Assembly (NCBI RefSeq): GCF_003254745.1
Contig: NZ_QKXH01000003.1
Coordinates: 186,001 to 250,000, forward strand
DNA: 64,000 bases
Direction: 5' to 3'
DNA from: Flavobacterium aquariorum
GTDB lineage: Bacteria; Bacteroidota; Bacteroidia; Flavobacteriales; Flavobacteriaceae
The position numbers and the translations under genes were made by a program. Shown here piece by piece: positions 26,071 through 34,614 of the stretch (within the stretch, counting starts at the first letter, position 1; the number at the start of each line of letters is the position of its first letter). The notes beneath the pieces were generated by a model that did no database searches, was not told where the DNA came from, and was given only the letters and a program-made list of their open reading frames with translations.

Positions 26071-27128
26071 ATATTACCGGGCTTAAGTTGCAATTCTAAT
26101 CGAACTTTAAAAAATAAATCGTCCTGATGGATATCCAATTTATGCAGATTTGGATAAAGCAATGCGAGTCGTTCTCTAACATTTTTCATTCCAATTCCAG
26201 AATTTGTATGGTTCGATTGTGCATTTTGGATATTTATTATATTTTTTGTTTCAAGTACCAATGTTTCCGAATTTAGATAAAGTACAATTGCTATTTCAGG
26301 CTTCTTGCTCAGTATCACCCCATGTTTGAATACATTTTCAATAAAAGGAATAAGAATCATTGGGGCTATTTTATTATTGTAAAAGTTCCCTTTGACTTCA
26401 TAATGAACATGATCCGCAATTTCTGACGACAATCTTTGCAATTGAAGATTGATATAAGTATCAATATAATTAATCTCTTTTTCAAGAAGTACTTTGTCTT
26501 CATTGCTTTCGTATAAAACATAACGCATAAGTCCAGAAATTTTTTCAATAATATCAGCTGTTGCATCGTCATTGTTTTTGATTGCACTTGAATAGGCGGT
26601 ATTTAAAGTATTGAAAAGAAAATGAGGATTGATTTGTGCTTTTAGATATTTAAGTTCTGTAACTAATTTATCTCTAATTAATTGTTGTTGCAATTTATTG
26701 GTGATTATCCAATTTTTGGTGAGTCCATATCCTAATGACAAAGACAAAATAAATGTTTTAGTTTGAAAGTTAAGTAACAAATCAGAATAAAAAACTTCTT
26801 TTTCACTCGAAAATAGCGATATAATATAAAAGTGATCAAAAAGAGTATTTAATAGAACTATTGAAAGATATAGTGTGATAAGTGAGAAGAGAAAAGCTTT
26901 GTAACGTTGTTGCGAAAAAAAGCGTGGAATAAAATACAAAGCATTGGTGTAAAATAATATCAGGTTTAATGCAAAACTCCAAATAATAGGTGGATAAATA
27001 CTTTCATCCTGCTTGCGAAAGGAACCCAAAGTCCTAACTTGAAACCACACAAATAAAAAAAGTGACACCCAAATAAGAAAATGAACAATGGGTTCAATGC
27101 TGTCTTTTAATCTAAATTCTTTGAACAT
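26067..27128 (-). CDS. LytS-type sensor histidine kinase
   Basis: 353-aa inner-membrane kinase. Four hydrophobic segments occupy about residues 10-150 (VHFLIWVSLFLFVWFQV, IIWSFALNLILFYTNALYFI, ALFSLITLYLSIVLL-like, FILSLSLGYGL). The His_kinase domain has the phospho-acceptor motif KAQINPHFLFNTLNT at about 195-208 and an ATPase with PMILIPFIENVFKHG (N box) and NSGIGMKNVRERL (G box). No separate sensory domain, so the signal is probably sensed by or near the membrane. Upstream partner of the LytTR regulator. Confidence 0.95.
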   Translation of the reverse strand: MFKEFRLKDSIEPIVHFLIWVSLFLFVWFQVRTLGSFRKQDESIYPPIIWSFALNLILFYTNALYFIPRFFSQQRYKAFLFSLITLYLSIVLLNTLFDHFYIISLFSSEKEVFYSDLLLNFQTKTFILSLSLGYGLTKNWIITNKLQQQLIRDKLVTELKYLKAQINPHFLFNTLNTAYSSAIKNNDDATADIIEKISGLMRYVLYESNEDKVLLEKEINYIDTYINLQLQRLSSEIADHVHYEVKGNFYNNKIAPMILIPFIENVFKHGVILSKKPEIAIVLYLNSETLVLETKNIINIQNAQSNHTNSGIGMKNVRERLALLYPNLHKLDIHQDDLFFKVRLELQLKPGNI

Positions 27129-27339
27129 TATTGCAAATTTAAGTGGTAAAGATACTTACTAATGATTGAAAAAACGGGAGATAAAAATCATAATTATTTG
27201 AATGGCAGCTATTTCTATTCGTATCGCATTCGTCCATTAAATGAAGGCAATCCTATTGTTTTTTGATACTTTCAAATATTAGTTTTTTTTAGGTAAAATA
27301 AAATAGGGTAGTTTGTCAAAAATAACAATAAACAACTTT

Positions 27340-28764
27340 ATGATGAAAGCAAAAACTTATGTTTCAATTATCCTTTTATGTATCGGAATGGTAATGAATG
27401 GACAAAATAAAAATCCAAAACCGCTCGAAGGTTCCTGGATGGGTAAAATTAGTGCCAAAGACTTTTCCTTGCAAGCGCTTTTGCGTTTTGAATTCAAAAA
27501 AAACACAATCAAAGGTTTCTTGGATTTACCCGAAAAAAGAATAAAAGACATCGCTATGGACAAAGTATGGATGATAAAAGACAGTGTTTTTGTCGACGCA
27601 AAAAATGCATTTGGATGGGGACCAGACGCTCCCCTTCTTTTTAAAGGAAAAATAATTCCCGGAGATTCCATTTTAGATGGTGTATGGGGAAAGCAGTTTC
27701 CTATAAAATTGAGTAAAACAAATTATGTGTTTACTCTTAAAACGAATTCTATTCCACAAAGGACGGGTTATAAAATTACAAAATTAATTGAAAGCACTCC
27801 CTTTAAAGACCAACAAGCCACTGGTGATTGTTGGAGTTTTGCTACCACTTCTTTTATAGAAACAGAAGCCATAAGGCTTGGCAAAAAGCCTGTTGTGCTT
27901 TCTCCAATGTTTTTTGTCAGACCTACCTACATAAATAAAGGCGAAAATTACATACGAAGAAATGGAAGCAGTTTTTTTGGCGAAGGCGACTTAACTTTTA
28001 GTGTTTTAAAAGCCTATAAAGAATTTGGAGCCATTCCAGAAAGCGTCTATTCCGGAAAATTGGATACTGTTGCAAAACACGATCATTCTGATATGAATAA
28101 TGCATTACTGGAGAAGGCTAAATTCTATAAAAACTCACATGGAGATCTGACACCCGAGATTTACAGAAAAGACATGGATGAAATACTGACACAAACTTTG
28201 GGCAAAGTTCCTGAAGCATTTGTTTACAACGGAAAACAATTTACACCAAAGTCGTTTGCTGATGAAATGATTGGAATCAATCCCGATGATTATGTTGAAA
28301 TTACATCTTATACCCATCACCCTTTTTATTCAAAATTTGCATTAGAGATTGAGGCCAACTGGAATAACAATTACTACTTAAATTTACCAATCGATGATTT
28401 CAGTACTGTAATTGATGATGCCCTGACGCATAATTATTCCGTTTGCTGGGATGGGGATATATATGAAGGTTTTAACGATGGTTTCGCAGTTCTGGGAGAA
28501 ACCAAAACTATTACGCAGCAGATTAGACAGACAGCATTTGATAATCGTACTGCGGAAGATGTACATAATATGCACATTATTGGTATTGCAGAGAATGAAA
28601 AAGGCAATAAATTCTATATCATTAAAAATTCTTCTGATTCGAAAGATTGCGGAGGATATCTTTATATGTCCAAAGAATATTTGCTCTTAAAAACGATTTC
28701 GGTGATGGTCAACAAAAATGCCATTCCAAAGACAATCATGAAGAAAGTAGGCAAAAATAGTTAA
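27340..28764 (+). CDS. Exported C1-family (papain/bleomycin-hydrolase-like) cysteine peptidase
   Basis: About 475 aa with a signal peptide (TYVSIILLCIGMVMNGQ). An N-terminal beta-rich domain (about 25-130, GSWMGKISAKDFSLQALLRFEF) precedes the peptidase. Catalytic Cys is in QQATGDCWSFATTSF (about residue 164), with His in NMHIIGIAENEKG and Asn in FYIIKNSSDS, the order of bleomycin hydrolase/aminopeptidase C. The long insertion between Cys and His fits that family. I use the ATG at 27340 because the upstream TTG adds residues ahead of an intact signal peptide. It is divergent from the LytS/LytTR pair. The likely periplasmic location is unusual for this family, which is mostly cytoplasmic. Confidence 0.87.
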   Translation: MMKAKTYVSIILLCIGMVMNGQNKNPKPLEGSWMGKISAKDFSLQALLRFEFKKNTIKGFLDLPEKRIKDIAMDKVWMIKDSVFVDAKNAFGWGPDAPLLFKGKIIPGDSILDGVWGKQFPIKLSKTNYVFTLKTNSIPQRTGYKITKLIESTPFKDQQATGDCWSFATTSFIETEAIRLGKKPVVLSPMFFVRPTYINKGENYIRRNGSSFFGEGDLTFSVLKAYKEFGAIPESVYSGKLDTVAKHDHSDMNNALLEKAKFYKNSHGDLTPEIYRKDMDEILTQTLGKVPEAFVYNGKQFTPKSFADEMIGINPDDYVEITSYTHHPFYSKFALEIEANWNNNYYLNLPIDDFSTVIDDALTHNYSVCWDGDIYEGFNDGFAVLGETKTITQQIRQTAFDNRTAEDVHNMHIIGIAENEKGNKFYIIKNSSDSKDCGGYLYMSKEYLLLKTISVMVNKNAIPKTIMKKVGKNS

Positions 28765-28834
28765 ATTTTTAAATTGTCATTTGATACAATAACATCGTTT
28801 GAAAATGTATCACTGATTTTTGTACTGGACATAT

Positions 28835-28890
28835 GTCCTAATATGACGCTTTGTTGTCGTTTAAGTGGTTTATAAGTCGACCTATCTTTG
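28835..28890 (+). promoter_or_regulatory. Operator-like region, second class, with -7 box
   Basis: GTCCTAA at 28835 and GTCGTTT at 28856 are 21 bp apart; TATGACGC sits between them at offset 10 from the first. TATCTTTG (-7 box) is at 28883-28890. The GGACATATGTCC palindrome (28827-28838) overlaps the first half-site. The same offset TGACGC is seen upstream of the GlxA-like regulator. Confidence 0.6.
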
Positions 28891-28939
28891 CCTCAACAAA
28901 AAACAAATCTGTATTAAAAACAAATTAAATTTAATTATC

Positions 28940-29377
28940 ATGAACGGGAAACAAGTATTAATGATGCTCTTAGCAATCTTTATTTTGCAAATAACAAATG
29001 CTAAGGCACAAATCAAACTAACTGGATCAGACAAAATCATGGGAGTTTTTTGGTCTCCAAAGAAAGATGCAAAAATTGAAATTTATAAAAAAGAAGCTTT
29101 TTATTATGGTAAATCCATTTGGGTAGCATCGCCAAGAAAGGATAGTGAAAATCCTAATGAAGCTTTACAAAAAAGAGATATACTAGGGATTGAATTACTT
29201 ACAAATTTCAAATTTAATGATGGGGAATATTCTGGCGGTCGAATTTATGACCCAGAAAGTGGCAAGACTTACGACTGTAAAATGAGTTTAATTGGAAATA
29301 AACTGAAAGTAAGAGGTTTTATTGGTATATCCCTTTTCGGACGAACGGAGATTTTTGAACGTGTCGCCACTAAATAA
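28940..29377 (+). CDS. DUF2147 family exported protein
   Basis: 145 aa starting at ATG 28940, which gives a clean signal peptide (residues 3-25, ending NAKAQ); the longer frame upstream would overlap the promoter. The mature part follows DUF2147: IMGVFWSPKKDAKIEIYKKEAFYYGKSIW, then GIELLTNFKFNDGEYSGGRIYDPESGKTYDCKMSLIGNKLKVRGFIGISLFGRTEIFER. The family is periplasmic with a lipocalin-like barrel and unknown ligand. First gene of a three-gene unit with the membrane protein 24 bp downstream. Control by the GlxA-like regulator is inferred from the shared operator signature. Confidence 0.88.
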   Translation: MNGKQVLMMLLAIFILQITNAKAQIKLTGSDKIMGVFWSPKKDAKIEIYKKEAFYYGKSIWVASPRKDSENPNEALQKRDILGIELLTNFKFNDGEYSGGRIYDPESGKTYDCKMSLIGNKLKVRGFIGISLFGRTEIFERVATK

Positions 29378-29401
29378 CAAAAACGATTAATAGTAAAAAA
29401 A

Positions 29402-29803
29402 ATGACTGCAACACTTATAGGAATTTCAGTAGGACTATTGCAAATAGTCACATTTGAACTTTTAAAAAAATTTGAAAAAGATAAAATCTATGCACTGACA
29501 CTATCCGCCATTGGTTTTTTGTATGTTGGCTTTACCTGGACTGATACATCAACATTTATTATAACATCAGTTCAGGCAATTATTTTTGTTCTTATTGCCT
29601 ACTACGGAATTACCAAAAGCTTATACATTTTAGCGACAGGATATTTTCTACATGGATTTTGGGATATCGCTTATGGATTTTGGCAAAATGTAGCTTTAAT
29701 TCCACCACATTATGATTGGTTCTGCTCATCCCTTGATTTTACAGTTGGAATTTATCTTGTCATAATGATTAAGAATAAACGAATTAGGTTAAGTCATAGT
29801 TAA
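29402..29803 (+). CDS. Four-span membrane protein, DUF6010-like
   Basis: 133 aa with about four hydrophobic helices (TLIGISVGLLQIVTFELL, IYALTLSAIGFLYVGFTW, FIITSVQAIIFVLIAYYG, FTVGIYLVIMI). The conserved-looking segment LATGYFLHGFWDIAYGFW, with PPHYDWFCSSLDF, contains His and Asp residues in or near the membrane. I believe relatives are labelled DUF6010; function unknown. Middle gene of the DUF2147 unit; the small protein starts 10 bp after its stop. Confidence 0.75.
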   Translation: MTATLIGISVGLLQIVTFELLKKFEKDKIYALTLSAIGFLYVGFTWTDTSTFIITSVQAIIFVLIAYYGITKSLYILATGYFLHGFWDIAYGFWQNVALIPPHYDWFCSSLDFTVGIYLVIMIKNKRIRLSHS

Positions 29804-29813
29804 TTTGAAAAAG

Positions 29814-30026
29814 ATGATAGAAATATTTAAAACGAATGTTCAATTTCAAAAGGAGGCGCGGTTAATAGTCGACCAACTTCAATCGAAATTAGTAACGGCT
29901 AAAATAAATTTTGACTTAGAGGACTGTGACAAAATACTAAGAATAGAAGGAACTAAGAAAATTAACAACCAGTATATCATAATCTATTTAAAGCAGCTAG
30001 GGTACAATTGTGAAATTCTTGATTAA
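29814..30026 (+). CDS. Small HMA-like ferredoxin-fold protein without CxxC
   Basis: 70 aa from ATG 29814 (a TTG three codons earlier is less likely). The pattern IEIFKTNV..., helix, INFDLEDCDKILRIEG, helix, CEILD gives a beta-alpha-beta-beta-alpha-beta order like heavy-metal-associated domains, but there is no N-terminal CxxC. It aligns with the 75-aa protein at 60802 (shared TNI/V, D-x-ED-x-D-x-LRI and a C-terminal C-x-ILD/E). Last gene of the DUF2147 unit. A regulatory or protein-binding role is a guess from fold only. Confidence 0.75.
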   Translation: MIEIFKTNVQFQKEARLIVDQLQSKLVTAKINFDLEDCDKILRIEGTKKINNQYIIIYLKQLGYNCEILD

Positions 30027-30120
30027 AGTCAGGATTTCTTTTATAAATTTAACACACTGTAAATGAAGCTACAAGAAAGAAAAATGAATTGATTTCCGCA
30101 AAAAACAGTCCTATCATTTT

Positions 30121-30175
30121 GTCAGTTTCTGACGCAAAAATGTCCTGCAGAGAAACAATTGACCAACTACTTTTA
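30121..30175 (+). promoter_or_regulatory. Operator-like region, second class, upstream of GlxA-like regulator
   Basis: GTCAGTT at 30121 and GTCCTGC at 30142 are 21 bp apart, with TCTGACGC at the same internal offset as at 28835. The left half forms a perfect palindrome GTCAG-TTT-CTGAC. TACTTTTA at 30168-30175 is a near-consensus -7 box. An extra GTCCTAT lies at 30108. Autoregulation by the downstream gene product is likely. Confidence 0.6.
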
Positions 30176-30200
30176 CCCTATAATTTGAAACGAATATTTT

Positions 30201-31115
30201 ATGAAAAAAATAGTATTTATAATTCCTCCGGCCGTTGAAATTTTAGATCTGGCAGGACCTCTTCAAGTATTTACCGAAGCTAAGTTTTATGATTTTGAAA
30301 TTGAGCTTGAATTTTATTCCTACACCCCTGAAACCATTTGTAATTCTGGTTTAGCCTTTGGAAATGTGGCACATTATACGGAATGTACTATAAAGGAAGG
30401 AGATTACATCTTTATGCCGGGAATGAGTTTTGAATATGTAGATTCTATAGCCTTTAGAGCAGAAAGAGATTTCTTCAATTGGCTAAAAGAACAGTCTGGC
30501 AAAAAAGCATTGGTATGTTCCGTTTGTAATGGAGCATTTGCTTTAGGTTACGCTGGCTTATTAAATGATACAGAATGTACTACACACTGGAGAAGAATTG
30601 AAGAATTGCAATTGAAGTTTCCCAAAGCAAAAGTATTAACAGATGTTCTTTTTAAAAAGAGTAACAACATTTATACTAGTGCAGGAATTAGTTCGGGCAT
30701 TGATTTAGCATTATCTATTCTTGAAGAATTAAAAGGGCCTTTCTTTACCCATAAAGTAGCTAGAGGGTTAGTGGTCTATTACAGACGAAACGACGATCAT
30801 ACTCAAAAAAGCATTTATCTGGATTATAGAAATCACATCAATCCAAAAATACATGAAGTCCAAGATTATATGATCAATAATCTATCTTCAGATAATAGTG
30901 TGGAGGAACTTGCTGAACTTGTTGCCATGAGTCCCAGAAATCTAAGCCGCGTTTTTAAAGAAAAAACGGGGACAACGATAGTCGAATATCTAACACTTCT
31001 AAGAATAGAATTTGCAAAAACATTAGTTAACAATCCAGAATATACCATTGAATATGTTGCCTCACAATGCGGTTTTAAATCGGCAAGGCAACTACAACGC
31101 ATTTTAAAAAAATAA
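30201..31115 (+). CDS. GlxA-family regulator (DJ-1/PfpI domain + AraC HTH)
   Basis: 304 aa. Residues 1-170 form a class I glutamine-amidotransferase-like DJ-1/PfpI domain (FIIPPAVEILDLAGPLQVFTEA; nucleophile-elbow region ALVCSVCNGAFALG with Cys in the elbow; CTTHWRRIEELQ). The C-terminal 100 residues are a double AraC HTH (SVEELAELVAMSPRNLSRVFKEKTG and TIEYVASQCGFKSARQLQRI). This is the GlxA architecture, which in other bacteria senses amine-type metabolites. The promoter carries the class-2 operator, also found at the DUF2147 operon just upstream, so it probably activates both. Confidence 0.93.
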   Translation: MKKIVFIIPPAVEILDLAGPLQVFTEAKFYDFEIELEFYSYTPETICNSGLAFGNVAHYTECTIKEGDYIFMPGMSFEYVDSIAFRAERDFFNWLKEQSGKKALVCSVCNGAFALGYAGLLNDTECTTHWRRIEELQLKFPKAKVLTDVLFKKSNNIYTSAGISSGIDLALSILEELKGPFFTHKVARGLVVYYRRNDDHTQKSIYLDYRNHINPKIHEVQDYMINNLSSDNSVEELAELVAMSPRNLSRVFKEKTGTTIVEYLTLLRIEFAKTLVNNPEYTIEYVASQCGFKSARQLQRILKK

Positions 31116-31181
31116 ATATGCCCTATTCACTTGATGAGGCTAAAGAAATAAATAAAAAACAATAATTTAAAAATATTAAAA

Positions 31182-31574
31182 ATGATAGACTTCCTAAACA
31201 CAATGAGCATGCGAAATATGGGTTTCATATTAATTTTACTCTCTTTAACATTCTCATGGGTACTTGTAATTTACAGATATATTCTTAGAGTAGATGAAAC
31301 AAAAGTAAACACTGAATATATCTTAAAAGGTCATATTGACTACTTATTAATGGCTTTTTTACTCTTAATATTGTCATTTTTGGGCGGCAAACCCAACCCA
31401 ATTTTGATACTGTTTACCTGTATGGGTACGCTGGCAAATCCAACAATGTTTATAGTATTGGCATTTAAACCAAGTCTAACGAAATCACCTAAAAGCTTAT
31501 TTGGCATGGTCTCAACAATAAGCTATGTTTTCACAACAGTTGGTGTAGGTGGAATATGTATCTATCATCTATAG
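31182..31574 (+). CDS. Hypothetical integral membrane protein
   Basis: 130 aa, four predicted TM helices (MGFILILLSLTFSWVLVIY, YLLMAFLLLILSFLG, ILILFTCMGTLANPTMFIV, SLFGMVSTISYVFTTVGVGG). A motif NPTMFIVLAFKPSLTKSP connects helices 3 and 4. No family recognised. It follows the GlxA-like regulator by 66 bp without an obvious terminator, so cotranscription is possible. Membrane location is well supported; function unknown. Confidence 0.75.
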   Translation: MIDFLNTMSMRNMGFILILLSLTFSWVLVIYRYILRVDETKVNTEYILKGHIDYLLMAFLLLILSFLGGKPNPILILFTCMGTLANPTMFIVLAFKPSLTKSPKSLFGMVSTISYVFTTVGVGGICIYHL

Positions 31575-32036
31575 GTGAATTGTATTGCTAAACGAATCAA
31601 ATTCGAGTATCCCAATGTATAAATAGAGGCATAATATTGTAATTGCCCCGATTGTAAATTTGGTTCAGATTGTACCTATGCATCATACTTCCAGTTAAAT
31701 TTTATTCGCACAAAAAAACAAAGACCTTACAGAATTCACTTTGACATAAATTTCGCTTAAATGCCTTGCAGACTTAAAATTACAGTTTGCAGAGATCTTC
31801 ATGTACTTCGCATAATAAAATTGTAGCCCCAGTCCTATTCCATGACTTTTGTATAAAATAGCAACAATTTTTATACACAAGGAGCCGTCATGGAAAAGCT
31901 TATTTACGCCTATTTCTTACTTTCTGTTTTATCTGTACTGGCGCATCACCTCAACTTGACCTTTATAAATAGAAATGTAAAAAACAAAACTGCCGCCCCA
32001 ATTTCTTTATTTGCAATCAAAGTTAATTTAATATAA
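31575..32036. other. Intergenic region with a possible 48-codon ORF
   Basis: Mostly non-coding and AT-rich. Bases 31700-31860 look like degenerate intergenic repeat sequence. A 48-codon frame at 31890-32036 (MEKLIYAYFLLSVLSVL...) has an unusually good AAGGAG ahead of it and a hydrophobic leader-like start, and its stop abuts operator copy 3. It could be a small exported peptide or the relic of a longer gene; coding is unproven. Confidence 0.35.
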
Positions 32037-32093
32037 ATCCTATTCAACTTCATTATTGTCCTATCCTGCAGCTTACTTCCAAAAGTACTTTTG
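32037..32093 (+). promoter_or_regulatory. AraC-type operator copy 3 with -7 box
   Basis: ATCCTAT at 32037-32043 and GTCCTAT at 32058-32064 (21 bp apart), then TACTTTTG at 32086-32093 (28 bp after the second half-site). The block between is nearly identical to copies 1 and 2. It drives the TonB receptor/DUF4249 pair, with a leader of about 90 nt. Confidence 0.83.
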
Positions 32094-32190
32094 CGCTATA
32101 CATAACTACAAATCAATTGAATTAAAATCAACACAGTAAATAACAAGATCAAGATTACTATTAAAGCAATCTTATATAAAAACTAAAAGC

Positions 32191-34602
32191 ATGAATACAA
32201 AAATAATTTATCTACTAACTCTAACGCTACTGCTTTTTTTTAGTAGTATGTATTCGCAAGACACGAGCGGTAGTGAACTGGCGAAGCAAAAATTCACTTT
32301 AAGCGGAACCGTTTCTGATGCCAAAAGCAATGAAAGTATAATTGGTGTTACTATATATATCCCTGAATTAAAAACAGGGACAACTACTAACGAATATGGA
32401 TTTTATTCTATAACAATCCCTCAGGGCAACTATGAAGTTCAAGTGAGTTACGTAAGTTTTCAAACTGTTATCGAAAATATCAATTTGGATAAAAACACTA
32501 AAAACAATTTCAAACTTTCAAGCATTGGAGAGCAATTGCAAGAAGTGGTTATTACAACCGATAAAAAAGCCACCAACATTAGAAAAGCAGAAATGAGTAT
32601 TAATAAACTTTCTATTGCTACAATAAAAAAAATGCCTGTAGTATTGGGTGAAGTTGATGTCCTAAAATCTATTTTACTATTGCCGGGAGTCACCAATGCT
32701 GGCGAAGGAGCTTCAGGTTTTAATGTTAGGGGCGGTGGGGCAGATCAGAATTTGATTCTATTGGATGAAGCCACTATATTTAATTCTTCGCATGTTTTTG
32801 GATTCTTTTCGGTATTTAACCCTGATGCAATTAAGGATTTAAAACTTTACAAAGGCGGAATACCTGCAAGATATGGAGGAAGAGCTTCTTCGGTTTTGGA
32901 TATTTATCAGAAAGACGGAAGCAGCACTGGTTTTCACATGAATGGTGGAATTGGATTAATTTCCAGTAGATTACTGGCAGAAGGACCAATAGTGAAAGAC
33001 AAAGGCTCTTTTCTTATTGGCGGTCGTGCCTCTTATGCGCATCTATTTTTAAAACTCTCTGAAGAACAAAAAAACAATGCTGCCTATTTCTATGATTTGA
33101 ATACTAAATTATCTTATAAACTAAATTCAAACAATAATTTATTTCTATCGGGGTATTTTGGTCGGGACGTCTTTAGTTTAGACAAAAGTTTTACAAACAC
33201 CTATGGAAATTCAATTTTAAACTTGCGTTGGAATCACTTATTTAATGACAAATTATTTTCAAATTTATCTGTGATATTTAGTGATTATTACTTTGGCTTA
33301 GACTTGGATTTAGCTGGTTTCAAATGGGATTCCGGAATTAAAAATTACAATATAAAATATGATTTCAAGAATTATATTTCGGATAAATTCAAATTAAATT
33401 TTGGTGTAAATAGCATTTATTATGATTTCAATCCTGGAACAGTAAATCCAACAAATCCAAATTCAGGAATAAATTTTAATCAATTAGATAAAAAATATGC
33501 TTTTGAACCTGCAATATATATTGAAGCCGAGCAAGAACTTTCTACAAAAATTTCCCTTTATTATGGCTTACGATACAGCCTGTTTTATAGGCTAGGTAAA
33601 TCAACTACAAATATTTATGCCAATAATGAACCTGTAACTTTTAACCAAGAGCTACAGATCTATGAAAAAGCAACTCCTATTGGCACTAAATTTTACGATA
33701 AAAACAAAATAATTCAGAACTATAATTATTTAGAACCTCGGTTTTCTATCGCTTATGGAATAGATAAAAATCAGTCTCTAAAAGCAAGTTATAATAGAAT
33801 GGTTCAGTATTTACAATTGGTTTCCAATACTTCATCACCAACTCCTCTTGATATTTGGATGCCTAGTGACAATTTTATCAAACCACAAATTGCAGACCAA
33901 GTGGCTTTGGGCTATTTCAGGAACTTCAACGAGGAAATGTATTCTTTTGAAGCGGAAGCTTTTTACAAAAAAATCCAAAACAGAATGGATTACATAGATG
34001 GTGCTGATTTGATTGCAAACGAAGCCATTGAACAAGTAATCCTTAATGGGCAAATGCGTTCTTATGGTCTAGAACTGATGTTCCGCAAAAACGAAGGCAG
34101 ATTTACAGGTTGGATTTCCTATACCTTATCAAAATCAGAGCAGCAAACCCCTGGAAGAAACAGTTCAGAAATCGGAATCAATAATGGTAAATGGTATAGT
34201 TCAGCTTACGATAAATTGCACAACCTCGCGGTTACAAGCAGTTATAATTTAAATAAAAAATGGAGTTTTGGAGCCAATTTTATTCTTCAATCGGGACAGC
34301 CCGTAACCTATCCAAACGGCCAATACACCTATCAGGACATTTTAGTGCCCAGCTATGGCTTAAGAAACGAAAACAGATTACCAATTTATAACCATTTGGA
34401 CCTTTCGGCAACACTAACACCTCATAAAAATAACAACCGAAAGTGGAATTCAGAATGGGTCTTCAGTATTTATAATGTGTACAACCGTAAAAACGCCGCT
34501 TCAATAAGCTTTCAGCAAAATGCCGACACTGGAAACAATGAAGCACTAAGAACCTCAATTTTTGGGATCGTTCCAGCCGTTAGCTATAACTTCAAATTTT
34601 AA
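32191..34602 (+). CDS. TonB-dependent outer-membrane receptor with carboxypeptidase-like N-domain
   Basis: 803-aa outer-membrane active transporter. Signal peptide 1-23 (ending SMYSQ), CarboxypepD_reg-like domain at about 35-115 (FTLSGTVSDAKSNESIIGVTI, TTTNEYGFYSITIPQG), plug domain at about 120-240 (VLKSILLLPGVTNAGEGASGFNVRGGGADQNL, KDLKLYKGGIPARYGGRASSVLDIY), then a beta-barrel ending in aromatic SYNFKF. Substrate unknown. The DUF4249 lipoprotein follows 12 bp later as the usual partner. It is expressed from operator copy 3. A very similar receptor begins at 62646. Confidence 0.95.
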   Translation: MNTKIIYLLTLTLLLFFSSMYSQDTSGSELAKQKFTLSGTVSDAKSNESIIGVTIYIPELKTGTTTNEYGFYSITIPQGNYEVQVSYVSFQTVIENINLDKNTKNNFKLSSIGEQLQEVVITTDKKATNIRKAEMSINKLSIATIKKMPVVLGEVDVLKSILLLPGVTNAGEGASGFNVRGGGADQNLILLDEATIFNSSHVFGFFSVFNPDAIKDLKLYKGGIPARYGGRASSVLDIYQKDGSSTGFHMNGGIGLISSRLLAEGPIVKDKGSFLIGGRASYAHLFLKLSEEQKNNAAYFYDLNTKLSYKLNSNNNLFLSGYFGRDVFSLDKSFTNTYGNSILNLRWNHLFNDKLFSNLSVIFSDYYFGLDLDLAGFKWDSGIKNYNIKYDFKNYISDKFKLNFGVNSIYYDFNPGTVNPTNPNSGINFNQLDKKYAFEPAIYIEAEQELSTKISLYYGLRYSLFYRLGKSTTNIYANNEPVTFNQELQIYEKATPIGTKFYDKNKIIQNYNYLEPRFSIAYGIDKNQSLKASYNRMVQYLQLVSNTSSPTPLDIWMPSDNFIKPQIADQVALGYFRNFNEEMYSFEAEAFYKKIQNRMDYIDGADLIANEAIEQVILNGQMRSYGLELMFRKNEGRFTGWISYTLSKSEQQTPGRNSSEIGINNGKWYSSAYDKLHNLAVTSSYNLNKKWSFGANFILQSGQPVTYPNGQYTYQDILVPSYGLRNENRLPIYNHLDLSATLTPHKNNNRKWNSEWVFSIYNVYNRKNAASISFQQNADTGNNEALRTSIFGIVPAVSYNFKF

Positions 34603-34614
34603 AAATAAGCAAAA

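Noticed and set aside
31640..31760. Cys-rich reading (CNCPDCKFGSDC) suggestive of a transposase or zinc ribbon fragment
   Set aside because: Too short, without a start, and the surrounding sequence looks like degenerate intergenic repeat; no second transposase motif found.
31832..31853. A fourth GTCCTAT operator
   Set aside because: The first half-site GTCCTATTC is present but there is no second half-site 21 bp on and no -7 box at the required distance.
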